From Paenarthrobacter nitroguajacolicus JCM 14115 (GTDB lineage: Bacteria; Actinomycetota; Actinomycetes; Actinomycetales; Micrococcaceae), in assembly GCA_001313365.1 (NCBI GenBank), contig BBFS01000025.1, forward strand, positions 1 to 51,983: a stretch of 51,983 nt of DNA, in the 5' to 3' direction. Of this stretch, positions 1 to 10,198 are shown piece by piece. Made by a program: the position numbers and the translations under genes. Positions within the stretch are counted from its first letter, which is position 1. Every line of letters starts with the position of its first letter. Under the pieces are notes generated by a model. It did not search any database and was not told where the DNA came from. It was given only the letters and a program-made list of their open reading frames with translations.

Positions 1-1987
1 CGGAGCTCCCGCCGGCGGTGGCTTCGGCAAGGGTGGCCGCGGTCGCGGTGGTACAGGGTGCTTCGGCAAGGGCGGCGCCGGTCGTGGCAAGCAGCGCAAG
101 TCGAAGCGTGCGAAGCGCCAGGAACTGGAGCAGATGAGTGCTCCGTCACTGGGCGGCGTATCAGTACCCCGCGGTGATGGCGAGACCATCATCCGCCTGC
201 GTCGTGGTTCGTCCATCACGGACTTTGCCGAGAAGATTGACGCGAACCCCGCATCGCTGGTGACCGTTCTGTTCCACCTCGGTGAGATGGCAACGGCTAC
301 GCAGTCCTTGGACGAAGACACCTTTGGCCTGCTTGGCGCCGAACTCGGCTACAAGCTCCAGGTTGTTTCCCCCCCGAGGATGAAGAACGCGAGCTGCTGG
401 ACCAGTTCGACATCAACATCCAGGACGAACTCGACGCCGAAGGCGACGACGTCCTCGAGGCCCGCGCACCGGTTGTCACCGTCATGGGTCACGTTGACCA
501 CGGTAAGACCCGCCTGTTGGATGCCATCCGCAACTCGAACGTTGTGGCCGGCGAGCATGGTGGCATCACCCAGCACATTGGTGCTTACCAGATCAGCCAC
601 GTTCACGAGGGCACGGCCCGCGATATCACCTTCATTGACACCCCCCCGGTCACGAGGCCTTCACGGCCATGCGTGCACGTGGTGCCAAGGTCACCGACAT
701 CGCGATCCTGGTTGTCGCAGCCGACGACGGCGTTATGCCGCAGACGGTGGAAGCACTCAACCACGCCCAGGCAGCAAACGTGCCGATCGTCGTCGCCGTG
801 AACAAGATCGACAAGGAAGGCGCCAACCCTGACAAGGTCAAGGGCCAGCTGACCGAGTACGGCCTGGTTCCCGAAGAATACGGTGGCGACACCATGTTCG
901 TTGAGGTCTCTGCCCGCCAGAACCTCAACATCGACGAACTGATCGACGCCGTCCTGCTGACGGCCGATGCCGCACTGGATCTGCGCGCCAACCCGGACAA
1001 GGACGCTCGAGGCATTGCCATCGAAGCGAACCTCGACAAGGGCCGCGGTGCCGTTGCTACCGTCCTGGTGCAGTCCGGAACCCTGGCAGTGGGCGACACG
1101 ATCGTGGCCGGTACGGCTCACGGCCGCGTCCGCGCCATGTTCGACGAGAACGGCGAGGCACTCGATGTCGCACTGCGTCCCGCCCGGTCCAGGTCCTCGG
1201 CCTGTCCAACGTGCCGCGCGCAGGTGACACCTTCCTGGTGACCCCTGACGAGCGTACGGCCCGCCAGATCGCTGAGAAGCGTGAAGCTGCCGACCGCAAC
1301 GCTGCACTGGCCAAGCGTCGCAAGCGCATCAGCCTGGAAGACTTCGACCAGGCCGTTGCCGAAGGCAAGATCGACACCCTCAACCTCATCCTCAAGGGTG
1401 ACGTGTCCGGTGCCGTGGAAGCCTCGAAGACGCCTTGCTCAAGATCGACGTCGGAGACGACGACGTTCAGCTTCGTGTCATCCACCGCGGTGTGGGTGCC
1501 ATCACGCAGAACGACGTCAACCTCGCCACGGTGGACAACGCCATCATCATCGGCTTCAACGTCAAGCCGGCCGAGCGTGTTGCTGAACTGGCTGACCGTG
1601 AAGGCGTGGACATGCGCTTCTACTCGGTTATCTACGCAGCAATCGATGACATCGAGATGGCCCTCAAGGGCATGCTCAAGCCGGAATACGAAGAAGTCCA
1701 GCTCGGTACTGCCGAGGTTCGCGAAGTCTTCCGTTCTTCCAAGTTCGGAAACATCGCCGGCTCGATCGTCCGCACGGGCATCATCGCCGTAACACCAAGC
1801 ACGTGTCAGCCGCGACGGCAAGGTCATCGGTGACAACCTCACCGTTGAGACGCTCAAGCGCTTCAAGGATGACGCCACCGAAGTCCGCACCGACTTCGAG
1901 TGTGGTATCGGTCTTGGCTCCTTCAATGACATCACTGAAGGCGACATCATCGAGACCTTCGAAATGCGCGAAAAGCCGCGTAGCTAG
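1..1987 (+). CDS. infB: Translation initiation factor IF-2 (5' end outside window)
   Basis: GTPase that brings initiator tRNA to the 30S ribosome. The gene enters the window in its Gly/Arg-rich N-terminal linker (repeated GGFGKGG and GRGRGG) and basic [10 protein letters not shown] stretch, then shows the IF2_N-like segment, the G domain with P-loop GHVDHGKT (about base 487), DTPGHE after repair, and NKID (about 802), followed by domains II-IV ending MREKPRS. The frame is broken by C7 runs at 369-375 and 641-647 (five C fit the protein) and by lost C or G near 1176, 1422, 1787 and 1799. In the linker about three C are missing near base 50, so the frame is kept but two residues change. rbfA follows 83 bases downstream after a hairpin. 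Confidence 0.96.
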
Positions 1988-1996
1988 GTTCCGTTT

Positions 1997-2037
1997 GGAA
2001 CGGGTCCGTCGGGTAGCCCCCCCGGCGGACCCGTTCC
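1997..2037 (+). terminator. Hairpin between infB and rbfA
   Basis: Arms GGAACGGGTCCG and CGGACCCGTTCC pair perfectly over 12 bp, with a GGG/CCC inner stem and a C7 run in the right arm. A pyrimidine-rich tail follows. It lies just after the infB stop, so it is a terminator or processing hairpin upstream of the rbfA Shine-Dalgarno AGGAGG. Confidence 0.7.
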
Positions 2038-2070
2038 TTCCCCCCCTTTTCTACTTACCAGGAGGAAGTC

Positions 2071-2573
2071 ATGGCTGATCCCGCACGCGCTGCCAAGCTG
2101 GCACAGCGGATAAAGGTCGTCGTCGCTGAGGCCCTCGGACGACGGGTCAAGGATCCGCGCGTTGAGTCCATCACGGTCACGGACGCCCGCGTCACCAACG
2201 ACCTTCAGCACGCCACCATCTACTACACCGTTTTTGGTGACGATGTAGCCCAGGCAGATGCTGCCAGGGCGCTGGAGAAGGCCAAGGGTGTACTGCGCCA
2301 GGAAGTCGGCCGCAACATCACTGTTCGCCTCACTCCGACACTCGAGTTCGTGGCTGACCAGATTCCGGTCAATGCTCCAACCTGGAGGAGCTCCTCCGTG
2401 AAGCCAAGCGTCGCGACGCAGAGGTAGCCGCTTTGGCTGCCAGTGCCAAGCACGCCGGCGAGGCAGACCCTTACAAGGGTGACTCTCCGGAGGACGTTGA
2501 CGAGGACGACTTCGACGAAGAGGACACTGACCTCTCCGGCGATAACGAACTCGACGAAGACGCCAACCGCTAG
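2071..2573 (+). CDS. rbfA: 30S ribosome-binding factor A
   Basis: RbfA is a KH-like assembly factor for 30S maturation and 16S rRNA 5'-end processing. It starts at ATG 2071 behind CAGGAGGAAG. The family core is visible: RVKDPRVESITVTDARVT, then DLQHATIYYTVFGD and a TPTLEFV strand. A single missing C near 2370 shifts the frame; across it the protein continues with NLEELLREAKRRDAEV and an acidic tail rich in Asp and Glu ending DANR. Total about 167 residues, long for RbfA because of that acidic tail, which is common in actinobacterial homologues. Confidence 0.93.
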
Positions 2574-2587
2574 TTTTTGAGCAACTG

Positions 2588-2619
2588 ATGCCCCCCCTAA
2601 GAAGTCTTCTTAGGGGCAT
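2588..2619 (+). terminator. Rho-independent terminator after rbfA
   Basis: Nearly perfect palindrome around AAGAAGTCTTCTT. The left arm reads ATG-C7-TAAGA and the right arm TCTTA-G4-CAT. The two arms match only if the C run is four long, so the palindrome itself indicates three extra C in this sequence. Confidence 0.8.
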
Positions 2620-2638
2620 TTGCTGTACTCAAACTCGC

Positions 2639-2644
2639 TATGAT
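2639..2644 (+). promoter_or_regulatory. -10 element TATGAT of a leaderless deaminase transcript
   Basis: TATGAT is followed by seven bases and then ATG 2652. This spacing puts the transcription start on or next to the start codon, and it decides the start over the upstream ATG 2640. Confidence 0.5.
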
Positions 2645-2651
2645 CGGGAGC

Positions 2652-3136
2652 ATGTCGCCGCACAGTGCTCAGCAACGTGATGAATACCTGAACCTGGCCA
2701 TCAAGCTGGCCGTGCAAAACGTTTCCGACGGCGGCGGCCCTTTCGGCGCCGTCGTGGTCGCCCCCCCGGACGGAACCGTCCATGAGGGAGTCAACCGGGT
2801 CACGCGGGACCACGATCCCACAGCACATGCCGAAGTGGTGGCAATCCGCCGTGCTGCAGCCGCGACCAAGAGGTTCGACCTCACGGGGTCCGTTCTCTAC
2901 GCAAGCTGTGAACCATGCCCGCTGTGCCTATCCGCCACGCTCTGGGCCAGGATCGGGCATGTCTATTTCGCGGCAGACCGGCACGGCGCGGCCAGGGCGG
3001 GCTTCGACGACGCTGTGTTCTACGAGTATTTCGCAGGCACCAGACCGGAACTGCTGCCCGTGGAGCATGCCGAGTTGGCCGCTTCAGATGAACCTTCGAC
3101 GCGTGGCGGAACCACGCGCACAGGACGAGCTACTGA
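2652..3136 (+). CDS. Nucleoside/guanine deaminase, CMP/dCMP deaminase family
   Basis: Zinc-dependent deaminase of the cytidine deaminase-like fold. The zinc motif is HAEV (His ligand, Glu proton shuttle) followed about 33 residues later by PCPLC with two Cys ligands. The N-terminal GGGPFGAVVV and the YEYF segment resemble bacterial guanine deaminases (GuaD type), but substrate cannot be fixed from sequence. A C7 run at 2761-2767 keeps frame and yields an extra Pro. A missing C near 3092 shifts the last codons; restoring it gives the ending DAWRNHAHRTSY with stop at 3134, about 160 residues, usual for the family. It converges on the minus-strand aminotransferase. Confidence 0.85.
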
Positions 3137-3161
3137 GACCGGATACTGAGAAAGCGCCCGA

Positions 3162-4340
3162 CTAGACCTTGGCTGGGAGGCGGCTGACGCCGTCGAGCAG
3201 GTCTTGTTGACCGCCACAAAGGGCGATCCTGATCCAGCCCTCGCCGATCGAGCCGAATGCCGTACCGGGAGCGAAGGACACTCCGGACTCAGCCAGGAAG
3301 GCCCGCACCAGGCCCTGACATCCCCCCCGCCGCTCAGATGCGAGACGTCGGCCCACAGGTAGAACGCCCCCCCCTGGCGCCAGGAACGGAATTCCCTTCT
3401 TTGCCAAAACAGCTGAGGCTGCATCCCGGTTACTCCGGTAGTGGTCGCGAGCCTGGGAAACATAGTCCTGGGGGGGTCCTGTCAGCGCGGCCAAGGCGGC
3501 GTACTGCGAAGGAGACGCGACGCAGGACACGATTGACTCCATAACGTTGTTCATCTTCGGCTCCAACCCGGGCGGGCAGATCAACGCCCCAATCCGAAGG
3601 CCAGTTAGCCCGTAGGTCTTGGACAGTGTCAGGGAAGTGAAGACCCGGGCTTCTCCGGGGATGTCGCTGTCGAAGCGCGCAGGGCTGACATGGGGGACAT
3701 CGAACGTGAAGGCTTCATAGCACTCGTCGGAGATGATCAACAGGTCATGGCGAACGGCAAGCTCCACCAGTTGGCGCGTGGATTCTTCGCTGAACACGGC
3801 GCCCAAGGGGGTTGGACGGGGAGTTCAACATGAGGACCCGGGTGCTTGGCGTGATGAGGGCCTCGATGTCCTCAATGCGCGGCTGGAAGTCGTTCTGCGG
3901 GTATAGCGGATACTGCACCGGCACGGCGTGCAGCAGCCTGCTGGTCATGGCGAAGGTGGGGGTAGCCGGGGTTGGGGGATGAGAATCTCATCGCCGGGGG
4001 GGAGAGGAGGAGGCTCATGGCGAAGTGCAGTCCCTGTTGGGCGCCGTCCACTACGTACACACGATCCGCGCCGATATCCACGTTTTGCTGTTCCCGGAAG
4101 CGGGCGGCAAAGGCTTCACGGAGGGCGGGGGATCCCGGCGTTGGGTGTGTAGTTGGTCTCATCCCGATCCAGCAGTCAATGCCGGCGTCGAGGATGTGCC
4201 GGGGTAAGGCAAAGCCCGGCTCCCCCCCGATGCTGAGGACGATTGCTCCGGGGGGTGGACCACGCAGCTTCGGTGATCTCACGGATCTGGTTCACAGGGA
4301 CGTCGCGGACATGCGCGGCAAGGTCAGGCATGGGAGCCAT
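3162..4340 (-). CDS. PLP-dependent aminotransferase, class I/II
   Basis: Fold type I aminotransferase of about 390 residues starting [19 protein letters not shown] and ending SRLPAKV. Visible landmarks are [10 protein letters not shown] (Asn contacting the cofactor), DECYEAF (Asp pairing the pyridine nitrogen) and [14 protein letters not shown], whose Lys forms the Schiff base. The substrate is not evident; an aspartate/tyrosine/aromatic or methionine aminotransferase are all possible. The frame is broken at several G/C runs, including those near 3312-3318, 3372, 3807, 3955, 3995 and 4230. It is divergent from truB with 25 bases between starts. Confidence 0.85.
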
Positions 4341-4352
4341 CCTAGCCACCCA

Positions 4353-4358
4353 TATACT
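4353..4358 (+). promoter_or_regulatory. -10 element TATACT of truB
   Basis: TATACT followed by seven bases and GTG 4366. There is no convincing Shine-Dalgarno, so truB looks leaderless. The complementary strand reads AGTATA, near the divergent aminotransferase start. Confidence 0.5.
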
Positions 4359-4365
4359 GGTAAGC

Positions 4366-5288
4366 GTGCTTTCTGGACTGGTAATCGTTGACAAACCGCA
4401 GGGATGGACCAGCCATGATGTGGTTGGCCGGATGCGGCGGCTGGCCGGCACCCGGAAAGTGGGCCATGCGGGCACGCTTGATCCCATGGCAACCGGCGTC
4501 CTGGTGCTCGGCATCAACAAGGCCACACGCCTGCTGACCTACATCGTGGGTACGTCCAAGACGTACACCGCCACCATCAGGCTCGGTGAAACCACTATCA
4601 CCGACGACGCCGAGGGCGAGGTCACGGAGGCCCGCAGCGCCGCGAATGTCACCGACGACGCCGTTGCCGTCGGTGTTGCCGCGCTCACCGGGCCCATCCA
4701 GCAGGTTCCCAGCAGCGTCAGCGCCATCAAGGTCAATGGCGAACGCTCCTACGCCCGTGTCCGCTCGGGCGAAGAGGTCAAGCTCGCGGCTCGCCCGGTC
4801 ACAATCCACCGCTTCGATGTCCACTCCATCACCAGGATCGACGGCGGCAGGGTAGTTGACGTCGACGTCACCGTTGAGTGTTCTTCCGGCACGTACATCA
4901 GGGCGTTGGCCCGGGACCTCGGCAACGCCCTGGGCGTCGGTGGGCACCTCACAGCCCTGCGCAGGACCCAAGTTGGCCCGTACTCCCTCGATCAAGCGCG
5001 CACGCTCGAGGAGCTGGCAGAAGAGCTCGAGGTTTTGGAGATGTCCTTGGCAGCACGCTCGCTGATGCCAACCGGGAGTTGAGCGAGGAAGAAACCACCG
5101 AGATATCCTTTGGCCGCCGCATCGCTGCCGGACCGGGAGCAGGAACGCCGGACGCTGCCACGGCCGAAAAGCCTGCCGCCGCGTTCGCGCCGTCGGGGGA
5201 GCTCGTGGCATTGCTGGCAGACACGGGCAGCTTCGCTAAACCCGTGCTGGTCTTTGCTCCGGGAACTGGAACAGGGCAGGCAAAATAG
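4366..5288 (+). CDS. truB: tRNA pseudouridine(55) synthase TruB
   Basis: Makes pseudouridine 55 in the T loop of tRNA. Starts GTG 4366 with [13 protein letters not shown], then [14 protein letters not shown], which holds the catalytic Asp, then [15 protein letters not shown] and [15 protein letters not shown]. One C is missing near 5073; across it the C-terminal region continues [17 protein letters not shown] and ends GTGQAK, about 307 residues. The restored stop at 5286 lies two bases before the next start, consistent with co-transcription of the small membrane genes. Confidence 0.94.
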
Positions 5289-5290
5289 GC

Positions 5291-5645
5291 ATGGACGGAT
5301 ACTTTTACGCCATCCTCATCGTTGGACTGGTGTCCACGATCATGTGCGTCGTGGCCGGCTTGATGAAGAAAGCCCCGAATGACCCCCACCATCTTTTCCG
5401 TGCTCGCCGTCGAGCTTGTACTCGTTGTGTATTTGGTGGGCTCGATCGTCCGCGTTGCCATGGGTGAGCAGATGGCCGGTGAAGCATGGGAGTTCTGGGG
5501 GCTACCTCATTGTTGCCTGATGATTCCTCTGGGAGCCGTCTATTGGGCCATCCTTGAACGAACCCGCTGGAGCAACTTCGTCCTTGCGGCGGTGGGCATA
5601 ACCGCATTGGTGATGGCTGCCCGCATGAACCAGATCTGGTACTGA
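5291..5645 (+). CDS. Small membrane protein, unknown function
   Basis: Starts ATG 5291 two bases after truB. Across frame repairs it reads MDGYFYAILIVGLVSTI, then MCVVAGLMKKAPND, a second segment FSVLAVELVLVVYLVGSIV, then LMIPLGAVYWAILERTRWSN, and ends AARMNQIWY: about 117 residues with three or four predicted membrane segments. Frame errors sit at C5 near 5381 (C4 fits), G5 near 5498 and a missing C near 5515. I recognise no catalytic motif. A conserved position between truB and ribF is usual in Micrococcaceae, but function is unknown. Confidence 0.7.
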
Positions 5646-5665
5646 CCATGAAGGAAGAACACAAC

Positions 5666-6101
5666 GTGACTGGAACCGAGACCAATCCGGCGAACCGCCA
5701 GGCCGGGCAGAAGGACACCCGGAACACGGGACCCGGACGCTTGCTGATCGCGGTCTACGCCGTGTTCGCGTTGTCCGCGACGCACGTGCCGGCTACCAGA
5801 TCGCCACCAAATTCGCCGAAGCTCCGTTGGCGCACATCCTGTCGGCGTTCGCCGCCGTCGTTTACATTGTGGCCACCATCTCGCTCGCAAAGCCGGGCCG
5901 TACCTGGTTCAAGGTTTCCCTGGCGGCCGTGCTCACTGAGCTCGTGGGGGGGTGCTGGTGGTTGGTGCGATCAGCCTCTTTGATCCTGTTGCTTTCCCGC
6001 ATGACACTGTGTGGTCCCTCTTTGGCCGCGGTTATGGCTTTGTCCCGCTCGTCCTGCCGATCCTTGGCCTTCTATGGCTCAACAAACGCCGGCCGTCCTG
6101 A
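5666..6101 (+). CDS. Small membrane protein, unknown function
   Basis: Start GTG 5666 is preferred because AAGGAAG lies eight bases upstream. The product, about 145 residues after repair, has a polar N-terminus rich in Thr, Asn and Gly, then four hydrophobic segments: LLIAVYAVFALSA, ILSAFAAVVYIVATISLA, AVLTELVGVLVVGAISL and PLVLPILGLLWL, ending NKRRPS. A C is missing near 5780, and a G7 run at 5946-5952 should be G5. The start lies 20 bases after the previous gene, so they are probably one operon. No enzymatic motif is visible. Confidence 0.7.
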
Positions 6102-6188
6102 GTCAAACACTAGCGGGTAACCTTAGAATGTTCCGGCGCCGGGAGGTTGCCGGGCGGAACGAACATCTGCAGTAAAAAGGCGAGGTTG

Positions 6189-7190
6189 ATGGTCCACATC
6201 TGGAACGATCCCACCGAAGTCCCCCCCAAGGACTTCGGACCTACTGTCGTTACCATCGGGAACTTTGACGGCGTCCATCGTGGCCACCAGCACGTTCTGT
6301 CGCAGTTGACCGACAAGGCAAAGCGGCACAACATTCCCTCGGTTGCCGTGACGTTTGATCCCCACCCCGCCCAGGTCCACAGGCCCGATTCTGCTCCGGA
6401 GCTCATCATGGGGGGGCTTCAGGACAAACTTGAGGCCCTCGGCGATACCGGCGTGGATGCTGTCCTGGTGATGAAGTACACCTTGGACCTCGCTGCGATG
6501 ACCCCGCTGGAGTTTGTCCGTGAGGTCCTTCTCGACGGACTTCACGCCGCACACCTCGTTGTCGGGCACGACCTCCGCTTCGGTGCCGGCAATGCCGGCG
6601 ACGTAGTCACCATGCAGGAGCTGGGTGATCAACTCGGTTTCGGGGGTGCAGGTTGTCAACGAATACGGCGCGGGAGGCTTTCCGGTCCACGACGACGGCG
6701 ATGCCGACCGCCGCTGTTCCTCCACTTGGGTCAGGGAAGCCTTGTCCGAAGGAGATGTGGTCACTGCTGCCGCAATACTGGGCCGGCCCCCCCACCGCAT
6801 GCGCGGGGAAGTGGTGCACGGTGCTGCCCGCGGCCGGGATCTTGGTTTCCCGACTGCCAACCTTTCCCATGATTCCACCGGTTATGTCCCGGCGGACGGC
6901 ATCTATGCGGGGTGGCTGATCGACCAGGCCGGCACGCGCTGGCCCGCCGCCATCTCCGTTGGCTCCAACCCCCCCACGTTCGATGGCGTCAGCCGACAAG
7001 TTGAGGCACACGTGATTGACCGTCCTGAAGAGAACGTTGAAGACTTTGACCTCTACGGGCAGACCGTTGCAGTCGAATTCACGCAGCGCCTCCGGGGGGG
7101 CATGGTGGCCTACCGGGGGGGCCGGAAGCGTTGGTCGAACAAATGTGCCTGGACGTAGCCCAGGCCCATGAGCTGTTGAGCCGGCACTAG
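6189..7190 (+). CDS. ribF: Bifunctional riboflavin kinase / FAD synthetase
   Basis: Phosphorylates riboflavin to FMN and adenylates it to FAD. Start ATG 6189 follows AAAAGGCGAGG. The N-terminal nucleotidyltransferase shows VTIGNFDGVHRGHQ, FDPHP and VVGHDLRFGAGNAGD, then the STWVREAL segment. The C-terminal kinase shows GRPHRMRGEVVHG, GRDLGFPTANL, DGIYAGW and SVGSNPTF. Frame breaks lie at G/C runs near 6646, 7100 and 7115-7121; G7 at 6409-6415 keeps frame. Restored C-terminus reads EALVEQMCLDVAQAHELLSRH, about 330 residues, normal for RibF. A hexamer TAGAAT at 6124-6129 could be its promoter. Confidence 0.93.
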
Positions 7191-7224
7191 GGGGGGCATT
7201 TCGACAACACCGCTGACGTGCCGG

Positions 7225-7230
7225 TAAACT
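7225..7230 (+). promoter_or_regulatory. Putative -10 element TAAACT of rpsO
   Basis: TAAACT lies in the ribF-rpsO gap and would give a leader of roughly 115 bases before rpsO. S15 commonly represses its own mRNA through the leader; no specific S15-binding fold can be proved here. Confidence 0.35.
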
Positions 7231-7352
7231 GATGAGTGGATCCGGCTGCAGTCCGTGGCGGCTGGACCTGTTTTTGTGTGCGGCAACGTACCAAGGACAA
7301 CCCGTCAGCGAGGCGCTGCACCGGGAGGCACGGCACAACTCTAGGAGTTCAC

Positions 7353-7622
7353 GTGGCACTTGACGCCGCTGTAAAGCAGTCCATCATCAAGGAATACGCA
7401 ACCTCTGAAGGCGACACCGGTTCGCCTGAGGTTCAGGTTGCCGTCCTGACTCAGCGGATCAAGGATCTGACTGAGCACATGAAGGAGCACAAGCACGACT
7501 TCCACACCCAGCGCGGTCTGCTGGCCATGGTTGGTCGTCGCAAGCGCATGCTTTCCTACCTGAAGAACACTGACATCGCCCGCTACCGTGCGCTCATCGA
7601 GCGTCTCGGCCTGCGCCGCTAG
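7353..7622 (+). CDS. rpsO: 30S ribosomal protein S15
   Basis: Primary 16S rRNA-binding protein of the small subunit. GTG 7353 is chosen as start because TAGGAG lies seven bases before it and the product begins [15 protein letters not shown], matching the family N-terminus; upstream in-frame codons lack conservation. Motifs [28 protein letters not shown] and [10 protein letters not shown] are all intact. The 89-residue length is exactly the family norm and the frame is undamaged. Confidence 0.97.
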   Translation: MALDAAVKQSIIKEYATSEGDTGSPEVQVAVLTQRIKDLTEHMKEHKHDFHTQRGLLAMVGRRKRMLSYLKNTDIARYRALIERLGLRR

Positions 7623-7627
7623 TCTGC

Positions 7628-7672
7628 CTTTAGGGGCGCCCGCTCCTTATCGGAACGGGCCGCCTTCTTTAC
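7628..7672 (+). terminator. Hairpin after rpsO
   Basis: GCGCCCGCTCC and GGAACGGGC can pair around the loop TTATC with one mismatch, followed by a short pyrimidine-rich tract CTTCTTTA. Position directly after the rpsO stop fits a terminator or attenuator between rpsO and pnp. Confidence 0.55.
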
Positions 7673-7689
7673 CAACAACTAAAAACAGG

Positions 7690-7859
7690 AATCAACCGCA
7701 TCGCGCATTCGCGGTCCTCGGTAGTGATTCCCGGGAGAAATCGGCGACGATTTGCCCGTGGATCTCGATCGATGACCGGGTGTCGTACAGGCCAGGAATA
7801 AAGAAGAGGCCTGGGTTGATGCGGCGGACTTCCGCTAACAGAAACGGAGGTGACTCTCT
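7690..7859 (+). promoter_or_regulatory. Structured 5' leader of pnp
   Basis: About 170 bases with several helices: AAATCG-GCGA-CGATTT (GNRA loop) near 7738-7753, CAGGCC/GGCCTG near 7790-7815, and GCGGA-CT-TCCGC just before the ribosome site GGAGGTG. In other bacteria pnp mRNA leaders are cleaved by RNase III and autoregulated by PNPase; that role here is inference. Confidence 0.4.
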
Positions 7860-10119
7860 ATGGAGGGTCCCGAAATCCAGTTCTCCGAAGCCATTATCGA
7901 CAACGGACGTTTCGGCAAGCGAGTTATTCGCTTCGAAACCGGACGCCTTGCCAAGCAGGCAGCCGGCGCCTCGATGGTCTACATCGACGAAGACACCGCA
8001 CTGCTCTCGGCAACCACTGCGGGCAAGCAGCCGCGCGAAGGTTTCGACTTCTTCCCGCTGACAGTTGATGTCGAAGAGCGTATGTACGCTGCCGGCCGTA
8101 TCCCGGGTTCGTTCTTCCGCCGCGAAGGCCGCCCCTCCACGGAAGCCATCCTGGCTTGCCGCCTGATGGACCGTCCGCTGCGCCCCCGCCTTCGTGAAGG
8201 GCCTGCGCAACGAGGTCCAGATCGTGGTTACCGTTCTGGCCATCAACCCTGATGAGCTCTACGACGTCGTCGCCATCAACGCGTCCTCGATGTCCACGCA
8301 GCTTTCCGGTCTCCCGTTCTCCGGCCCGATCGGTGGCGTCCGCGTCGCCTCATCGCCGACGAACAGGGTTCACAGTGGGTTGCCTTCCCCCCCAAGCACT
8401 CCCAGCTTGAGAACGCCGTGTTCAACATGGTTGTCGCAGGCCGCATCACCGGTGACGACGTCGCATCATGATGGTTGAAGCCGAAGCTACGGACAACTCC
8501 TGGAACCTCATCAAGGAACAGGCGCAACCGCTCCTACCGAAGAGGTTGTTTCCGAGGGCCTCGAGCTGCCAAGCCCTTCATCAAGGCACTCTGTGAAGCA
8601 CAGGCAGACCTGGCAGCCCGCGCTGCCAAGCCGACGGTTGAGTTCCCGGTCTTCCTGGACTACCAGGACGATGTTTACGCCGCTGTTGAAGCCGCTGCCG
8701 CTGACAAGCTGGCAGCTGTTTTCCAGATCGCTGACAAGCAGGACCGCGACAACGCCTCCGACGAGCTCAAGGACGAGGTCCTTGGCGCACTTGCCGGCCA
8801 GTTCGAAGGCCGCGAAAAGGAACTGTCCGCAGCTTTCCGCTCGGTCACCAAGCACGTTGTGCGCCAGCGCATCCTCAAGGACCAGGTCCGCATCGACGGC
8901 CGTGGCCTGACGGACATCCGCCAGCTGACCGCCGAGGTAGAGGTTCTGCCCCCGTGTTCACGGTTCCGCGATCTTCGAGCGCGGCGAAACCCAGATCATG
9001 GGCGTCACCACGCTGAACATGCTCAAGATGGAGCAGCAGATCGACTCGTTGTCGCCGGTAACGCGTAAGCGCTACATGCACAACTACAACTTCCCGCCGT
9101 ACTCCACCGGAGAAACCGGCCGCGTCGGTTCCCCCCCGAAGCGCCGCGAAATCGGCCACGGTGCCCTCGCCGAGCGCGCCTTGGTACCGGTCCTGCCAAC
9201 GCGTGAAGAGTTCCCGTACGCCATCCGCCAGGTATCCGAGGCCCTCAGCTCCAACGGATCCACGTCCATGGGTTCGGTCTGTGCTTCAACGCTCTCCATG
9301 CTCAACGCAGGTGTGCCGCTGAAGGCAGCTGTCGCCGGTATCGCCATGGGCCTGGTTTCCGACCAGGTTGACGGCCAGACCCGCTACGCAGCCCTGACCG
9401 ACATCCTCGGCGCCGAAGACGCATTCGGTGACATGGACTTCAAGGTTGCGGGTACTTCCGAGTTCGTCACGGCCATCCAGCTGGACACCAAGCTCGATGG
9501 CATCCCCCCCGCTTCCGTCCTGGCAGCAGCCTGAAGCAGGCCCGCGAAGCCCGCCTCCACATCCTTGAGGTCATCAACGCAGCGATCGACACCCCGGACG
9601 AGCTCTCCGAGTTCGCGCCGCGCGTCATCGCCGTCAAGATCCCCCGTGGACAAGATCGGCGAGGTCATCGGCCCCAAGGGCAAGATGATCAACCAGATCC
9701 AGGAAGACACGGGCGCGGACATCTCCATCGAAGATGACGGCACGGTCTACATTGGCGCCACCAACGGTCCGTCTGCAGATGCAGCCCGTTCCGCCATCAA
9801 CGCCATCGCCAACCCGCAGGTGCCGGAAATCGGCGAGCGCTACTTGGGTACGGTCGTCAAGACCACCACCTTCGGCGCTTTCGTTTCCCTCACTCCGGGC
9901 AAGGACGGCCTGCTGCACATCTCCGAGCTCCGCAAGCTGGCCAATGGCAAGCGCGTGGACAACGTTGATGACGTTGTCTCCGTTGGCCAGAAGGTCCAGG
10001 TTGAGATCACCAAGATCGACGACCGCGGAAAGCTCTCCCTCTCCCCGGTAGTTGCCGAGGAAGAAGGAGCAGCCTCCGAGGACGCTCCGGCCGAGGCCGC
10101 TGAAGAGTCCGCAGAGTAG
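7860..10119 (+). CDS. pnp: Polyribonucleotide nucleotidyltransferase (PNPase)
   Basis: Phosphorolytic 3'-5' exoribonuclease and, in actinobacteria, RNA tailing enzyme. ATG 7860 follows ACGGAGGTG. The first RNase PH domain carries [29 protein letters not shown] and [12 protein letters not shown]; a helical middle and the second RNase PH domain follow, with [22 protein letters not shown] and [18 protein letters not shown]. The KH domain shows [15 protein letters not shown] and the S1 domain [17 protein letters not shown]. The acidic tail ends EAAEESAE. Repeated frame shifts at G/C runs occur near 8185, 8350, 8390, 8568, 8950, 9131, 9508 and 9643. Total about 750 residues after repair, normal length. 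Confidence 0.96.
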
Positions 10120-10141
10120 TCTGTAAGCAGTACACCCGGCA

Positions 10142-10170
10142 GCCGGTGGGCTTGAAAAAGCTCCACCGGC
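10142..10170 (+). terminator. Intercistronic hairpin after pnp
   Basis: GCCGGTGG with GCTT pairs to AAGC with CCACCGGC around a GAAA-type loop. No long T tract follows, so partial termination or mRNA stabilisation ahead of the M16 protease gene is possible. Confidence 0.5.
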
Positions 10171-10198
10171 CCTTCCGGCCTTAACCTGAAAGGCCTTA

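Noticed and set aside
603..1307. Long minus-strand ORF opposite infB
   Set aside because: Shadow of high-GC codon bias on the opposite strand; no ribosome site and no recognisable domain. The same applies to long antisense ORFs over rnj, hflX, miaB and ftsK.
6120..6188. FMN riboswitch before ribF
   Set aside because: The gap is under 90 bases and lacks the conserved RFN-element blocks.
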